From the NCBI GenBank assembly GCA_947428835.1, contig CANENE010000015.1, positions 1-40,399 on the forward strand: DNA of 40,399 bases, in the 5' to 3' direction. This document shows positions 8,734-16,769 of the stretch, piece after piece. The notes under the pieces were generated by a model. That model ran no database searches. It saw only the letters and a list, made by a program, of their open reading frames with translations, and was not told the DNA's origin. Positions within the stretch are counted from its first letter, which is position 1; the number at the start of each line of letters is the position of its first letter. This DNA is from an uncultured bacterium (lineage in GTDB: Bacteria; Cyanobacteriota; Vampirovibrionia; Gastranaerophilales; Gastranaerophilaceae). Both the position numbers and the translations under genes were made by a program.

Positions 8734-9533
8734 TGCAAAAAACAGTCAAAATCAAATGTCCCGCTAAAATTAACCTTGATTTAAGAGTATTTGAAAAAGA
8801 CCCTGAAACAGGCTTTCATCCTATAAAAAGCATAATGCAGACAATCGGACTTTATGATTATATTACGCTTAACTTAAATGATAATGGCACTATAATACTG
8901 GATGGCAATAGTGATGAAATTCCCTATGATGAAAATAACTTGTGCTATAAAGCAGCAAAAGCTTATTTGGATAAAACAGGAATTGAAAGCGGCATTCATA
9001 TAAATATTGAAAAAAATATACCTGTAGCAGCAGGACTTGCAGGAGGTTCAACCGATGCAGCAGGGGTTCTTACAGGGTTAAATAAATTATTTGGCGCATT
9101 ATCTGATGAAGAAATTTTTGAGCTTGCAAAAACCTTAGGTTCGGATTTGAATTTTTGTCTTGTCGGAGGCACTGCTCTTTGTCAGGGAAGAGGCGAAAAG
9201 ATAGCCAAAATGCCTTTTTATAATTTTAAATTGTCTTTGATTAAACCAAAAAATCTTAAAATCAGCGCAAAAGAAGCATATAGTGCATTTGATGAATTGA
9301 ATGAAATGTCAGATATGAGAAATGACCTTGAATTTGCTCTTTTAAAGACAAATGCTAAAACAGGCAGATATAAAGAAATTGAATACTTGAATTCACTTGG
9401 CTTTCAAATGTCAGGTTCAGGACCGACGTTTTTTTTGAGAGATAAGAATATTAATAAAAGTATTGTGGATGAAAATGAGTATTTGATAATAAATGACTTG
9501 AATTCTGTAAATTCTGCAGTTGAAATTGTTTAA
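8733..9533 (+). CDS. ispE: 4-diphosphocytidyl-2-C-methyl-D-erythritol kinase
   Basis: A GHMP kinase of the MEP isoprenoid pathway that phosphorylates CDP-methylerythritol. Visible are the opening KCPAKINLDLRV with its catalytic Lys, the ATP loop PVAAGLAGGSTDAAG (about 91-105), and the C-terminal MSGSGPTFF glycine motif. At about 266 residues it is slightly short for the family. The ATG at 8733 overlaps the rsmA stop; an in-frame TTG at 8730 is an alternative with better spacing to GGAGG. rsmA-ispE adjacency is common in bacteria. Confidence 0.93.
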   Translation: MQKTVKIKCPAKINLDLRVFEKDPETGFHPIKSIMQTIGLYDYITLNLNDNGTIILDGNSDEIPYDENNLCYKAAKAYLDKTGIESGIHINIEKNIPVAAGLAGGSTDAAGVLTGLNKLFGALSDEEIFELAKTLGSDLNFCLVGGTALCQGRGEKIAKMPFYNFKLSLIKPKNLKISAKEAYSAFDELNEMSDMRNDLEFALLKTNAKTGRYKEIEYLNSLGFQMSGSGPTFFLRDKNINKSIVDENEYLIINDLNSVNSAVEIV

Positions 9534-9617
9534 ATTAATCTTTTAATTTGTCATTGCAAATGCCTCGCTGAACCGTTCTTCCCGCAGTGATGTATGGAAA
9601 TGATAATGCCTGCATAT

Positions 9618-9690
9618 GCCAAAGTGAACTCGTTTCAGCATTTGAGGTGTTGGTGTGTGATAATTCCGTGAATTGAATCAGGCCTATCCT
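9618..9690. repeat. family B composite repeat, partial
   Basis: GCCAAAGTGAACTCGTTTCAGCAT followed by TTGAGGTGTTGGTGTGTGA matches the same order in the element at 35242-35340. A fragment resembling family A (GTCATTGCAAATGCCTCG) precedes it at about 9550. The gap between ispE and the parvulin gene is otherwise empty apart from the terminator. Confidence 0.5.
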
Positions 9691-9697
9691 AGAAAAC

Positions 9698-9726
9698 AAA
9701 AAAGGCGCAATAATTTGCGCCTTTTT
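9698..9726. terminator. bidirectional rho-independent terminator
   Basis: GGCGCAA (9704-9710) pairs with TTGCGCC (9715-9721) around a TAAT loop, with an A-run before and a T-run after, so it can stop transcription in both directions. It lies between the convergent ispE and parvulin genes. Confidence 0.85.
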
Positions 9727-9744
9727 AAACAATAAAATAAGTTT

Positions 9745-10107
9745 CTACTTAGCATCTAAAACTTTTATCAAATGCCAGCCAAATTGTGTTTGAATTGGAT
9801 CTGATACAACATCTTTATCAAGCGAAAAAGCTGCATCTTCAAATTCTTTTACCATCATGCCTTTTCCAAAATATCCGAGGTCGCCGCCGTTTGCTCCGGA
9901 TGGGCATTTTGAATATTTTTTAGCTGCATCTTCAAAAGAAATTTCTTTGCTTTCAATTTTTGTCTTTAATTCTTGTGCTTGTTTTTGGCTATCAACCAAA
10001 ATGTGCTCAGCTCTTACTTGTGTAGTGTTCATTTTTGCTCCTATACTTACAGATGTCATAAAAATAAATCCAAAAACTAATACTAATGCAAACAATAATT
10101 TTTTCAT
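9745..10107 (-). CDS. secreted parvulin-type peptidyl-prolyl isomerase
   Basis: 120 residues. Residues 1-23 are a signal peptide (MKKLLFALVLVFGFIF, then a small-residue cleavage region). The rest is a single parvulin domain: RAEHILV, GANGGDLGYFGKG, KEFEDAAFSL and FGWHLIKV. It would help fold exported proteins. There is no PrsA-type flanking region and no lipobox Cys, so it is the minimal form. AAGGAGAAAAATA precedes the ATG. It is a single-gene unit ending at the bidirectional terminator. Confidence 0.9.
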   Translation of the reverse strand: MKKLLFALVLVFGFIFMTSVSIGAKMNTTQVRAEHILVDSQKQAQELKTKIESKEISFEDAAKKYSKCPSGANGGDLGYFGKGMMVKEFEDAAFSLDKDVVSDPIQTQFGWHLIKVLDAK

Positions 10108-10202
10108 TATTTTTCTCCTTTACATGGTTAATTTTATCACAAAATATGTTATAATGAAATTAGCTTTATGCGGGTTTACAATTTTGTTCCTACATTTTAT
10201 TT

Positions 10203-10352
10203 AACAGGGAGAGAATTGCTCAGTCAAGCTAAGCTAGGTGTTTGAAGTAGACCGTACCTTATTTAAGGTCTTTAAACGGAAACGGATGCACCCTGGCGCT
10301 CACCCACCTGCTCGTTTCGGCAGGAAACAAAATTGCCCGTGTAAAGCTTTTT
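10203..10352 (+). ncRNA. ssrS: structured RNA, probably 6S RNA
   Basis: A non-coding stretch with the layout of 6S RNA. An outer closing helix joins ACAGGG (10204-10209) to CCCGTGT (10336-10342). An inner arm joins GCTAGGTG (10233-10240) to CACCCTGGC (10289-10297), continuing through CCGT/ACGG and ACCTT/AAGGT to a terminal loop. A short hairpin CCTGC/GCAGG (10307-10324) lies on the 3' side of the central region, as in known 6S RNAs. TACATT at about 10191 could be the -10 box, and a T-run at 10347-10352 could end it. 6S RNA binds housekeeping RNA polymerase. The class call rests on architecture and on my memory of the CTCACCCACCTG-like 3' segment, not a covariance search. Confidence 0.55.
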
Positions 10353-10514
10353 TCAATTATATTTTAGTATAAGGGTAGACAAAAAAAATTTATATTATAC
10401 AATAATCCATGTCAGAAATCCCAACATCGAACATAATAAAAATAGCTTTGAAATAAAGCCGTTTTTTAGTATGTTCTTTTTTCGTTTTTATAGTTTTTGA
10501 TAATTTTAGACAAA

Positions 10515-10535
10515 TATAATTAAGAAAGGTAATAC
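10515..10535 (+). promoter_or_regulatory. promoter -10 and ribosome binding site of the ribosomal gene cluster
   Basis: TATAAT at about 10515-10520 is followed by AAGAAAGG, which is 8 bases before the GTG of rpsE. No good -35 box at 17 bases is seen. This implies the split spc cluster has its own promoter here. Confidence 0.45.
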
Positions 10536-10537
10536 AA

Positions 10538-11197
10538 GTGGAAGAAAACAAAGAACTAGAAACTCAACAAACAGTTGAAGAAGTTGTTGAAACTGTTGAA
10601 ACAGAAGTTGTTGAAGCTTCTGAAACTGTAGAAACAGCTGAAGTTAGAGAAGAAAAGAAACCTCAAAGAAGAAACAAAAGAAGAAAAATAGAAACAGTTG
10701 AACCTGTTGAATCCGAATGGAAAGAACAAGTTGTTCAAATCCGTCGTGTAACAAAAGTTGTTAAAGGTGGTAAAAAACTGTCATTTAGAGCAATCGTTAT
10801 AGTAGGCAACAAAAAAGGTAAAGTCGGAATGGGCGTTGCTAAAGCTGCTGAAGTTATCATTGCTATTCAAAAAGCAGTGGCTGATGCCAGAAAAAACCTT
10901 GTTGATGTTCCTTTGTTTAATACGACAATTCCTCATATGATTCAAGGAAGATCAGGTGCAGGTTCTGTAGTTCTAAAACCTGCTTCAAAAGGTACCGGAG
11001 TTATCGCAGGTGGTGCTGTTCGTGCAGTGCTTGAACTTTCAGGTGTAGAAAACATTTTAGCTAAATCACTAGGTTCAAAATCTCCTCTAAATGCTGCAAA
11101 TGCCACTTTAAATGCTCTTAAGGCTTTAAGACCATTTAAACAAGTTGCTCAAACAAGAGGCATCACAATGAACCAGTTACTCGGAAAAAAAGCATAA
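10538..11197 (+). CDS. rpsE: 30S ribosomal protein S5 with acidic N-terminal extension
   Basis: 219 residues; S5 helps with mRNA helicase activity and decoding fidelity of the 30S subunit. The core begins near residue 65 ([19 protein letters not shown]) and contains [36 protein letters not shown] and [13 protein letters not shown]. The preceding 60 or so residues are a repetitive Glu/Val/Thr tract ending in a basic RRNKRRK patch, absent from ordinary S5 (about 165-175 residues). The start is a GTG with AAGAAAGG upstream. It is the first gene of this cluster; rplR, normally just upstream, is missing. Confidence 0.95.
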   Translation: MEENKELETQQTVEEVVETVETEVVEASETVETAEVREEKKPQRRNKRRKIETVEPVESEWKEQVVQIRRVTKVVKGGKKLSFRAIVIVGNKKGKVGMGVAKAAEVIIAIQKAVADARKNLVDVPLFNTTIPHMIQGRSGAGSVVLKPASKGTGVIAGGAVRAVLELSGVENILAKSLGSKSPLNAANATLNALKALRPFKQVAQTRGITMNQLLGKKA

Positions 11198-11215
11198 AAA
11201 TAAGGAAATAATAAA

Positions 11216-11398
11216 ATGGCAGATAAAAAAATAAAAATCAAACAAGTAAGAAGCACAATCGGTGTTCCTGAAAAACAAATTAAAGTTGTTCGTGCTCTTG
11301 GTTTAAAGAAAAAAGATCAAGTTGTTGAACACAGCGCAAGCGCAACTATTCTTGGAATGGTTAAAAAGGTAGAACATCTTGTAGAAGTTGTTGAGTAA
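11216..11398 (+). CDS. rpmD: 50S ribosomal protein L30
   Basis: 60 residues, the usual length for L30. It matches the family through KIKIKQVRSTIGVPEKQIKV and LGLKKKDQVVEH. It is the second gene of the spc-tail cluster, with AAGGAAATAATAAA upstream of the ATG, and lies between rpsE and rplO as in most bacteria. Confidence 0.93.
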   Translation: MADKKIKIKQVRSTIGVPEKQIKVVRALGLKKKDQVVEHSASATILGMVKKVEHLVEVVE

Positions 11399-11435
11399 AA
11401 ATATAAATTAAATATAAAAGAAAGGTATAAATATA

Positions 11436-11879
11436 ATGTTAACTTTAGAAGATATAAGACCAAATGAAGGTGCAACCCACTCTAAAAAACGTAAAGGCAG
11501 AGGCATTGCATCAGGTCATGGTAAAACATCTTGCCGCGGAAATAATGGTGAAGGTCAAAGATCAGGTAATTCTCACAAACGCGGTTTTGAAGGCGGTCAA
11601 ATGCCATCATACAGACAAATGCCTAAATTAAAAGGTTTCAAAAACAGATTTAGAGAAGAATCTGCTGAAATCAATGTTTCAAAATTAGATGCACTTGGTG
11701 CTGAAACTGTTGATTTAGCTTATCTTCAACAAAACAGAAAAGCAAGCTCAACAGCAGTTGCTCTAAGAGTTCTCGGTAACGGAGAAATCAAAAAAGCAAT
11801 CACTGTTAAAGCTTCTTATTTTTCACAATCAGCAAAAGAAAAAATTGAAAAAGCCGGTGGAAAGGCCGAATTAGTATAA
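11436..11879 (+). CDS. rplO: 50S ribosomal protein L15
   Basis: 147 residues. The basic, Gly-rich N-terminal half is typical (KRKGRGIASGHGKTSCRG, then RSGNSHKRGFEGGQMP, YRQMPKLKGF), and the C-terminal half has VALRVLGNGEIKKAITVKA. L15 is a late assembly protein of the 50S subunit. Its stop overlaps the secY start (TAATG), so secY is translationally coupled. AGAAAGG lies upstream of the ATG. Confidence 0.95.
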   Translation: MLTLEDIRPNEGATHSKKRKGRGIASGHGKTSCRGNNGEGQRSGNSHKRGFEGGQMPSYRQMPKLKGFKNRFREESAEINVSKLDALGAETVDLAYLQQNRKASSTAVALRVLGNGEIKKAITVKASYFSQSAKEKIEKAGGKAELV

Positions 11880-13219
11880 TGCAACAAAATATTGACTCTA
11901 ATACAGTTATGCAAAATCTCGTCGCAAGCTACAAAGCAAGCGGTTTAAAAGGAAAACTTATTTTTACGTTTGCAATTATTGCACTATTCAGATTAGGTGC
12001 ACAACTGCCGATTTTTGGGATAAACAATGAAGTTTTCCAAAATCTTGCAAATGGAAACAATCTGATTGGATTTCTTGATATGTTTTCAGGAGGTGCTTTA
12101 GGTAAGGTTTCTATTTTTGCTCTTGGTATCGGACCTTTTATCACTTCATCAATTATTATGCAATTGATGGCAGTTATTATCCCGAGTCTTGAGCGCGCAC
12201 AAAAAGAAGACGGTGAAGCGGGAAGACGCAAAATACAACAAATTACAAGACAATTTACTGTATTTTTGGCACTGTTTCAATCATTGATATTTTCAATAGC
12301 TCTTTATAAGCTCCCGGGTGCTATTGCTCCAAATGTTCCACACGGAATGTTTTTTATTGGTTCTGCAATAAGCCTGACGGCAGGAGCTATAATTGTTATG
12401 TGGCTTGCTGAATTAATCACCGAAAAAGGTGTCGGAAATGGTGCTTCACTTTTAATTTTTGTGGGTATCATTGCAGGTATTCCTTTATATTGTGATAGAA
12501 CCCACACCCTTGTTGCACAGGAGCCCATGCTTCAATTGGGGCTTATGGTTTTAATCGGGATATTTTTAGCAACAATAATATTAATTATAGTTCTCCATGA
12601 AGCCGCAAGAAAGGTTCCCATAGTTTCAGCCAGAAGACAAGTTGGAAACAAGGTTTATGGAGGCGGCAATACAAATATCCCATTCAAATTAAATCCGGGC
12701 GGAGTTATGCCAATTATCTTTGCAGTTGCAATTTTATTGTTCCCTGCAACTGTTCTTGGTTTTGTTCAACAAATGCACGTTGAAAATGTTATGCTTGCAA
12801 CAATATTTGAAAGATTGAATATGGTATTTAGCGCAAATTCAGTAAGTTACTATGTGATATATTTTGTCTTGATTGTAACTTTAACATTTTTCTACGCTTC
12901 AATCATTCCATCTATGCAGCCAAAAGAAATTGCAAACAACCTTAAAAAATACGGTTCAACAATTCCGGGTGTAAAACCTGGCAAGCCGACTGCAGATAAG
13001 CTGAATGAAATATTATCAAGAATAACTCTAATTGGAGCTTTGGCACTTGGAATAATTGCTCTTATTCCAACTGCTGCAACGAAGATTACCAATATCACAA
13101 CTTTTCAGGGTATTGGTTCAACAAGCCTTATAATTCTTGTTGGTGTTGCGCTTGATTTTATTAATCAAATTAAAACACATCTTCTTGCAAAAAACTATGA
13201 AAGTTTCCTGAAACAATAA
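11879..13219 (+). CDS. secY: preprotein translocase subunit SecY
   Basis: 446 residues with ten hydrophobic segments, the channel of the general secretion pathway in the inner membrane. Recognised by RLGAQLPIFGIN, the plug region FLDMFSGGALGKVSIFALGI, GVGNGASLLIFVGI, AARKVPIVSARRQVG in the cytoplasmic loop, and KLNPGGVMPIIFA. It is overlapped by rplO and followed by adk, as in the standard spc operon. It would export the parvulin, serpin-like and prepilin-like proteins of this window. Confidence 0.97.
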   Translation: MQQNIDSNTVMQNLVASYKASGLKGKLIFTFAIIALFRLGAQLPIFGINNEVFQNLANGNNLIGFLDMFSGGALGKVSIFALGIGPFITSSIIMQLMAVIIPSLERAQKEDGEAGRRKIQQITRQFTVFLALFQSLIFSIALYKLPGAIAPNVPHGMFFIGSAISLTAGAIIVMWLAELITEKGVGNGASLLIFVGIIAGIPLYCDRTHTLVAQEPMLQLGLMVLIGIFLATIILIIVLHEAARKVPIVSARRQVGNKVYGGGNTNIPFKLNPGGVMPIIFAVAILLFPATVLGFVQQMHVENVMLATIFERLNMVFSANSVSYYVIYFVLIVTLTFFYASIIPSMQPKEIANNLKKYGSTIPGVKPGKPTADKLNEILSRITLIGALALGIIALIPTAATKITNITTFQGIGSTSLIILVGVALDFINQIKTHLLAKNYESFLKQ

Positions 13220-13246
13220 AAAGAGCAATAAAAGGATTAGTGTTAA

Positions 13247-13909
13247 ATGAAAAAAATATTTATATTTTTAGGCCCTCCGGGGTCCGGTAAAGGAACGCAA
13301 ACAAGCAGACTTGCAGATAAGCTTTCCATCCCTCATATTGATACAGGGTCACTTTTAAGAAAAAATATCGAAGAAAATACACCTTTAGGTATTATTGCAA
13401 AAGGTTTTATAGATAAAGGCAATCTCGCACCTGTCGAAGTCGTTGCAAAAGTTATTGAAGATAGAATCTTGAAGCCCGATTGTGCAAACGGTTTTATTTT
13501 AGATGGCTTTCCAAGGTCGCTTGAACAAGCATACGAACTTGATAAAATAATTGAGCATACTTCTTTTGATTTAAAGAAAGATGCTTTGGCTGTTTACTTT
13601 GATATTGATAATGATGTTTTAATTCAAAGGCTCATAAACAGAAGAAGCTGTCCAAAATGCGGCACGATATATAATCTTTTATCTAATCCTCCAAAGATTA
13701 TGGATTATTGCGATATATGTGATAGTAAACTCACCCTTCGCAAAGACGATAACGAAGAAACTGCCCGTGCTCGTTTTGTAACTTATGAAAAAGAAACCGC
13801 ACCATTATATGATTATTATAAACAGCTTGGCATTTTAAAAGAATTGGATGCAGACAGGCCCATAAGCGATATTTGGGAAAGCCTCAAAGAAATCGTTTTT
13901 GAAGAATAA
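13247..13909 (+). CDS. adk: adenylate kinase with zinc-type lid
   Basis: 220 residues; interconverts ATP, AMP and ADP. The P-loop is GPPGSGKGTQ (about 9-18), the AMP site includes DTGSLLR and LDGFPRS, and the lid carries CPKC and CDIC, four Cys that bind zinc as in Gram-positive enzymes. AAAGGA lies upstream of the ATG. It is the last gene of the cluster; map and infA, which often follow, are absent and repeats begin at once. Confidence 0.95.
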   Translation: MKKIFIFLGPPGSGKGTQTSRLADKLSIPHIDTGSLLRKNIEENTPLGIIAKGFIDKGNLAPVEVVAKVIEDRILKPDCANGFILDGFPRSLEQAYELDKIIEHTSFDLKKDALAVYFDIDNDVLIQRLINRRSCPKCGTIYNLLSNPPKIMDYCDICDSKLTLRKDDNEETARARFVTYEKETAPLYDYYKQLGILKELDADRPISDIWESLKEIVFEE

Positions 13910-13916
13910 ATTAATT

Positions 13917-13965
13917 TTGGCAAGTCATTATAAAGACGAACAACATGAAGACGTGACAATCCGGA
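13917..13965. repeat. family A repeat, degraded
   Basis: GGCAAGTCATTATAAAGACGA...GACGTGACAATCCGG keeps the CATT and CAATCCGG ends but has lost much of the arms. It adjoins a family B element in the gap after adk. Confidence 0.35.
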
Positions 13966-13985
13966 AAAAATTATGTGCAGAATGC

Positions 13986-14100
13986 GTCATGCTGAATTTA
14001 TTTCAGCATCTGATATGTTGGGATGTTTTAGTAGTTTTATGAATAAACTTTTTTGCATTATTGCAGACCTGATCAGACCCTGAAACAAGTTCAGGGTGAC
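13986..14100. repeat. family B composite repeat, full
   Basis: The left hairpin is TGCTGAA-TTTA-TTTCAGCA with flanking GTCA and TCTGATATGTTGG. After about 45 AT-rich bases, the right hairpin CCCTGAA-ACAAG-TTCAGGG ends in GTGAC. The outer ends GTCA...TGAC are themselves inverted. This is the clearest copy in the window and fills much of the 13910-14200 gap. Confidence 0.65.
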
Positions 14101-14200
14101 AGGTATAGACATTATTGTGAAAAATACATTATTATAAGGCTTTAAAATTTGTTAATAATTGTTTTGATATTAAAGAAACGAGTTTAATATAAATAAGTTA

Positions 14201-14884
14201 TTACTGTGAAATTATTTCCAATAATTCCCTGTCACTTATATCTAATAATCCAATATTATCGACAGCAGCAGTGTCAATGTGTCCCGTTTTTAAATATTGT
14301 TCATATTGAGCACATAATTTTTCAATAGCTTCTTTAGCCATTTCATTGAACAGAAGCAAAGCTTTTGTGTCCCTAACTGCTTTAGAATAATATTTCACAT
14401 CATTTTTTGCTTCATTTGCATCATTGGTCCATCCGTCTTCATAATCGCCAACACGATAAATTTCTTCATTATAGTGTATATTTCTTTTATCTTGATAATG
14501 TTCCAGTTGCCCAAGAAGTCTTTCATGTTCTTTATCTAATCTTCTACCTTGAGCCTTAAACCAGTCTAAATTTGCTTCTGTTGGCTTTTCAGAAGTAAGC
14601 TCTTGCCAGCCTTCAGGATTTATCTTCATCATTTCATATATTTGTCCTTTGAAACGAGAAATATCAATAGGTTCATTCATTATTTCTTCTACATCATTCA
14701 TAAACCTTTCTTGGCTTTTTTGTGTTTTAGGACTATATTGGCCGCGCAGATCTTCCCATATTAAATGGCGAGCTTCATCAATATTTTCTTCACGATATGC
14801 CGTATGATATTGTTCGCCACTATTCCCTCTTCTATAATTAGAAGTAAAAGATACAACGGGAATTGAATTAGTAATTTTTAACAT
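14201..14884 (-). CDS. hypothetical protein, helical
   Basis: 227 residues of unknown function. The ATG at 14884 (MLKITNSIPVVSF) is chosen because AAAGAAAGG lies 9 bases upstream; an in-frame start 13 codons earlier lacks support. There is no signal peptide or membrane segment. After a short Ser/Asn-rich N-terminus the protein is charged and helical, with likely coiled-coil stretches (RRLDKEHERLLGQLEHYQDK, then ETAIRE-like helices to the end). It stands alone between repeats and a hairpin-rich leader. Confidence 0.6.
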   Translation of the reverse strand: MLKITNSIPVVSFTSNYRRGNSGEQYHTAYREENIDEARHLIWEDLRGQYSPKTQKSQERFMNDVEEIMNEPIDISRFKGQIYEMMKINPEGWQELTSEKPTEANLDWFKAQGRRLDKEHERLLGQLEHYQDKRNIHYNEEIYRVGDYEDGWTNDANEAKNDVKYYSKAVRDTKALLLFNEMAKEAIEKLCAQYEQYLKTGHIDTAAVDNIGLLDISDRELLEIISQ

Positions 14885-15030
14885 ATGCCTAAACCTTTCT
14901 TTGTGTATAACAATATAGAGCACCTAAAGAATTAATTTGAACACTGGCAGATAAAAATTGTAAAAAAGCATGCTCAAATATTATGGTTTGGCTATTTATT
15001 TACAATTGTTTACAAATAAAATCAACTTCA

Positions 15031-15123
15031 AAAACCATGGTATCATGCGTGCAGCATGGGTTTTAGTTTGTGTATATGCCACAAACCATGGCTGCATCAT
15101 GGTTACAGGGTTTCAATACCCTG
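15031..15123 (+). promoter_or_regulatory. hairpin cluster: possible cis-regulatory leader or small RNA
   Basis: Three hairpins lie in a row: AAAACCATG (15031-15039) with CATGGGTTTT (15055-15064); AACCATG (15084-15090) with CATGGTT (15098-15104); and CAGGGT (15106-15111) with ACCCTG (15118-15123). The first two share their stem sequence. A further AAGGG/CCCTT hairpin lies at about 15237-15252. The gap 14885-15287 has no convincing gene. The elements are upstream of the Cys-rich protein gene and could form its leader. No known riboswitch class is recognised. Confidence 0.4.
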
Positions 15124-15287
15124 GAAATATAAGCCTTAAAGGTGTTTCCATGATTGTAAAAATGCTTAATAATTGGCTGAAAATTGCTTGATAATTGAAA
15201 CTGAAACGATATAATAATATTAAAGCTAATGAGGACAAGGGTTTTAGCCCTTTCATAAGCTGGCAGATTTTTGGGAGAGTTTATAAA

Positions 15288-15509
15288 GTGTTAAAAAGTA
15301 GAGATTTCGGCCGAGCCACAGCAGTTAGAAGATGGACTCAAACTGCAATCGAATGTTACAAGAGGGGCTGCAATTGTGAAGGATGCTTCTATACAGATTT
15401 CTTCAACAATTCAAGCCAAAAATGTCAAATGAAAGCTTCAGTGCTTGAATTAGTCCGAATTTTAGGCAAGCCCGATATAGAAATTAAACAAGTTTTACAC
15501 GACGAATAA
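15288..15509 (+). CDS. conserved-looking Cys-rich small protein
   Basis: 73 residues starting at a GTG with GGGAGAG at good spacing; the longer frame back to a TTG at 15195 looks non-coding. The middle has CYKRGCNCEGCFY followed by SQKCQM, five Cys that suggest a metal or iron-sulfur site, then a helical KASVLELVRILGKP tail. The pattern looks like a real protein family but I cannot name it. It is convergent with cdd, only 4 bases away. Confidence 0.6.
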   Translation: MLKSRDFGRATAVRRWTQTAIECYKRGCNCEGCFYTDFFNNSSQKCQMKASVLELVRILGKPDIEIKQVLHDE

Positions 15510-15513
15510 AAAA

Positions 15514-15924
15514 TTAATTAAACTTAAAACCGTATGGAAATAGCTCTTTTAAAGACAAAACATACGGTTTTTTGTTTTCATCTTCAAGAATTATTTTGGT
15601 GTTGTCATCTGCTGCAAATTCGCTTATCCACTGTCTGCAAGCTCCACAAGGCAAGCAGTCTACTTGTTTTGGGCTATAAATTGCAATTGCTTTTATTTTT
15701 GTTTTTTCACCTTGTGCAATTGCCGTTGAAATTGCATTTCTTTCAGCGCATAAAGTAAGCCCATAGCTTACATTTTCAACATTTGAACCTGTATATATTT
15801 TTTTGCTTTCATATAAAACGCAGGCACCAACCGGAAAATTTGAATAAGGGCAATATGAAAATTCACTTGCCTTTTTTGCTTGCGTTAAAAGTTCTACATA
15901 ATCAATATCAACAGTCATTTTCAT
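15514..15924 (-). CDS. cdd: cytidine deaminase
   Basis: 136 residues, the homotetrameric form. It converts cytidine or deoxycytidine to uridine forms for pyrimidine salvage. The zinc site is visible: LCAERNAIS provides the first Cys and the catalytic Glu, and PCGACRQ provides two more Cys. The substrate-binding FPVGAC and NVENVSYG are present. It lies 5 bases after panC at the end of the pxpA-yvcK-panBC operon; there is no metabolic link to pantothenate, so this is probably just shared transcription. Confidence 0.95.
   Translation of the reverse strand: MKMTVDIDYVELLTQAKKASEFSYCPYSNFPVGACVLYESKKIYTGSNVENVSYGLTLCAERNAISTAIAQGEKTKIKAIAIYSPKQVDCLPCGACRQWISEFAADDNTKIILEDENKKPYVLSLKELFPYGFKFN
15526..15573 (+). 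terminator. terminator for the Cys-rich protein gene, inside cdd
   Basis: AAAACCGTATG (15526-15536) pairs with CATACGGTTTT (15561-15571), followed by more T. On the forward strand this is a stem with a T-run 17 bases after the Cys-rich gene stop. It lies inside the reverse-strand cdd reading frame, so the same bases code for the deaminase C-terminus. Confidence 0.5.
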
Positions 15925-15929
15925 CCTTT

Positions 15930-16769
15930 TTATTTTAACAAGATATTATCAATAAGTCTTGTATTAGAATTTGGTGTTCTTGCGGCAATTAAAACCCTTG
16001 TTTTATCGTCTAAAGCATCAACAAATTCAAAATTATTGTCATCCACAAATTCAATATATTCTACATCCATCTGTTCTAAAAGCTTCAAAGTATTATCTAC
16101 AATGCTTCTTTTTGTTGCAATTCCTTTTTTATAATCGCTTTGAGCCAATTTCAGGGCTTTTGAAATATTAAGTGCAATTTGTCTTTCTTCGGTATCTAAA
16201 TACTTATTTCTGCTTGAAAGCGCAAGTCCGTCTTGTTCTCTGACTATTGGGCAGGGAACAATTTCTATATCAAAATTTAAATCTTTTACCATTTTTTTGA
16301 TAATAAAAAGCTGCTGGGCATCTTTTTGACCAAAATATGCTTTATTGGCTTTTGTAAGGTTAAATAATTTTGCAACGACAGAACATACCCCATCAAAGTG
16401 TCCGGGTCTTGATTTGCCGCAGAGCTTATCTACAGCAGCATAAGGAGGGCAGATTAATGTAAGATTGTTTTTGTCTCCTTCATACATAATTTCAGGTGTC
16501 GGGGTAAAAACAATTTCGACCCCGGCATCTTTACATAGCTTTAAATCAGCCTCTAGAGTCCTCGGGTATTTATCAAGGTCTTCGCCTGCACAAAATTGAA
16601 TAGGATTTACAAAAATTGAAACAACGGTATTATTATTTTCACTTACCGATTTTTCAATTAAGGACTTGTGACCGTCGTGGAGTGCTCCCATAGTAGGAAC
16701 AAGACCTATAGAGCCATTTAGGGCTTTTATTTCTTTTTTTAATTCTTCAATATTATCTATAACTTTCAA
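15930..16769 (-). CDS. panC: pantothenate synthetase
   Basis: 279 residues; joins pantoate and beta-alanine using ATP, forming pantothenate for CoA. Motifs: GLVPTMGALHDGHKSLI with the HxGH nucleotide-binding site, SIFVNPIQF, KSRPGHFDGVCSVV, GQKDAQQ and LSSRNKYL. The start is a TTG at 16769 (MKVIDN), with AGAGGA upstream; it gives the normal family length and overlaps panB by 17 bases. An in-frame start further upstream would add 24 unconserved residues encoded inside panB. Confidence 0.93.
   Translation of the reverse strand: MKVIDNIEELKKEIKALNGSIGLVPTMGALHDGHKSLIEKSVSENNNTVVSIFVNPIQFCAGEDLDKYPRTLEADLKLCKDAGVEIVFTPTPEIMYEGDKNNLTLICPPYAAVDKLCGKSRPGHFDGVCSVVAKLFNLTKANKAYFGQKDAQQLFIIKKMVKDLNFDIEIVPCPIVREQDGLALSSRNKYLDTEERQIALNISKALKLAQSDYKKGIATKRSIVDNTLKLLEQMDVEYIEFVDDNNFEFVDALDDKTRVLIAARTPNSNTRLIDNILLK

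Noticed and set aside
9535-9732. Reverse-strand frame of 65 codons
   Set aside because: It lies in repeats and runs through the bidirectional terminator; no start signal and no protein-like pattern.
15101-15130. T-arm-like hairpin suggesting a tRNA
   Set aside because: CAGGGT-TTCAAT-ACCCTG resembles a T-arm, but no acceptor stem, D-arm or anticodon arm can be placed around it.
14970-15191. Forward frame of 73 codons before the Cys-rich gene
   Set aside because: It coincides with the hairpin cluster, lacks a ribosome binding site and has repeat-derived composition.
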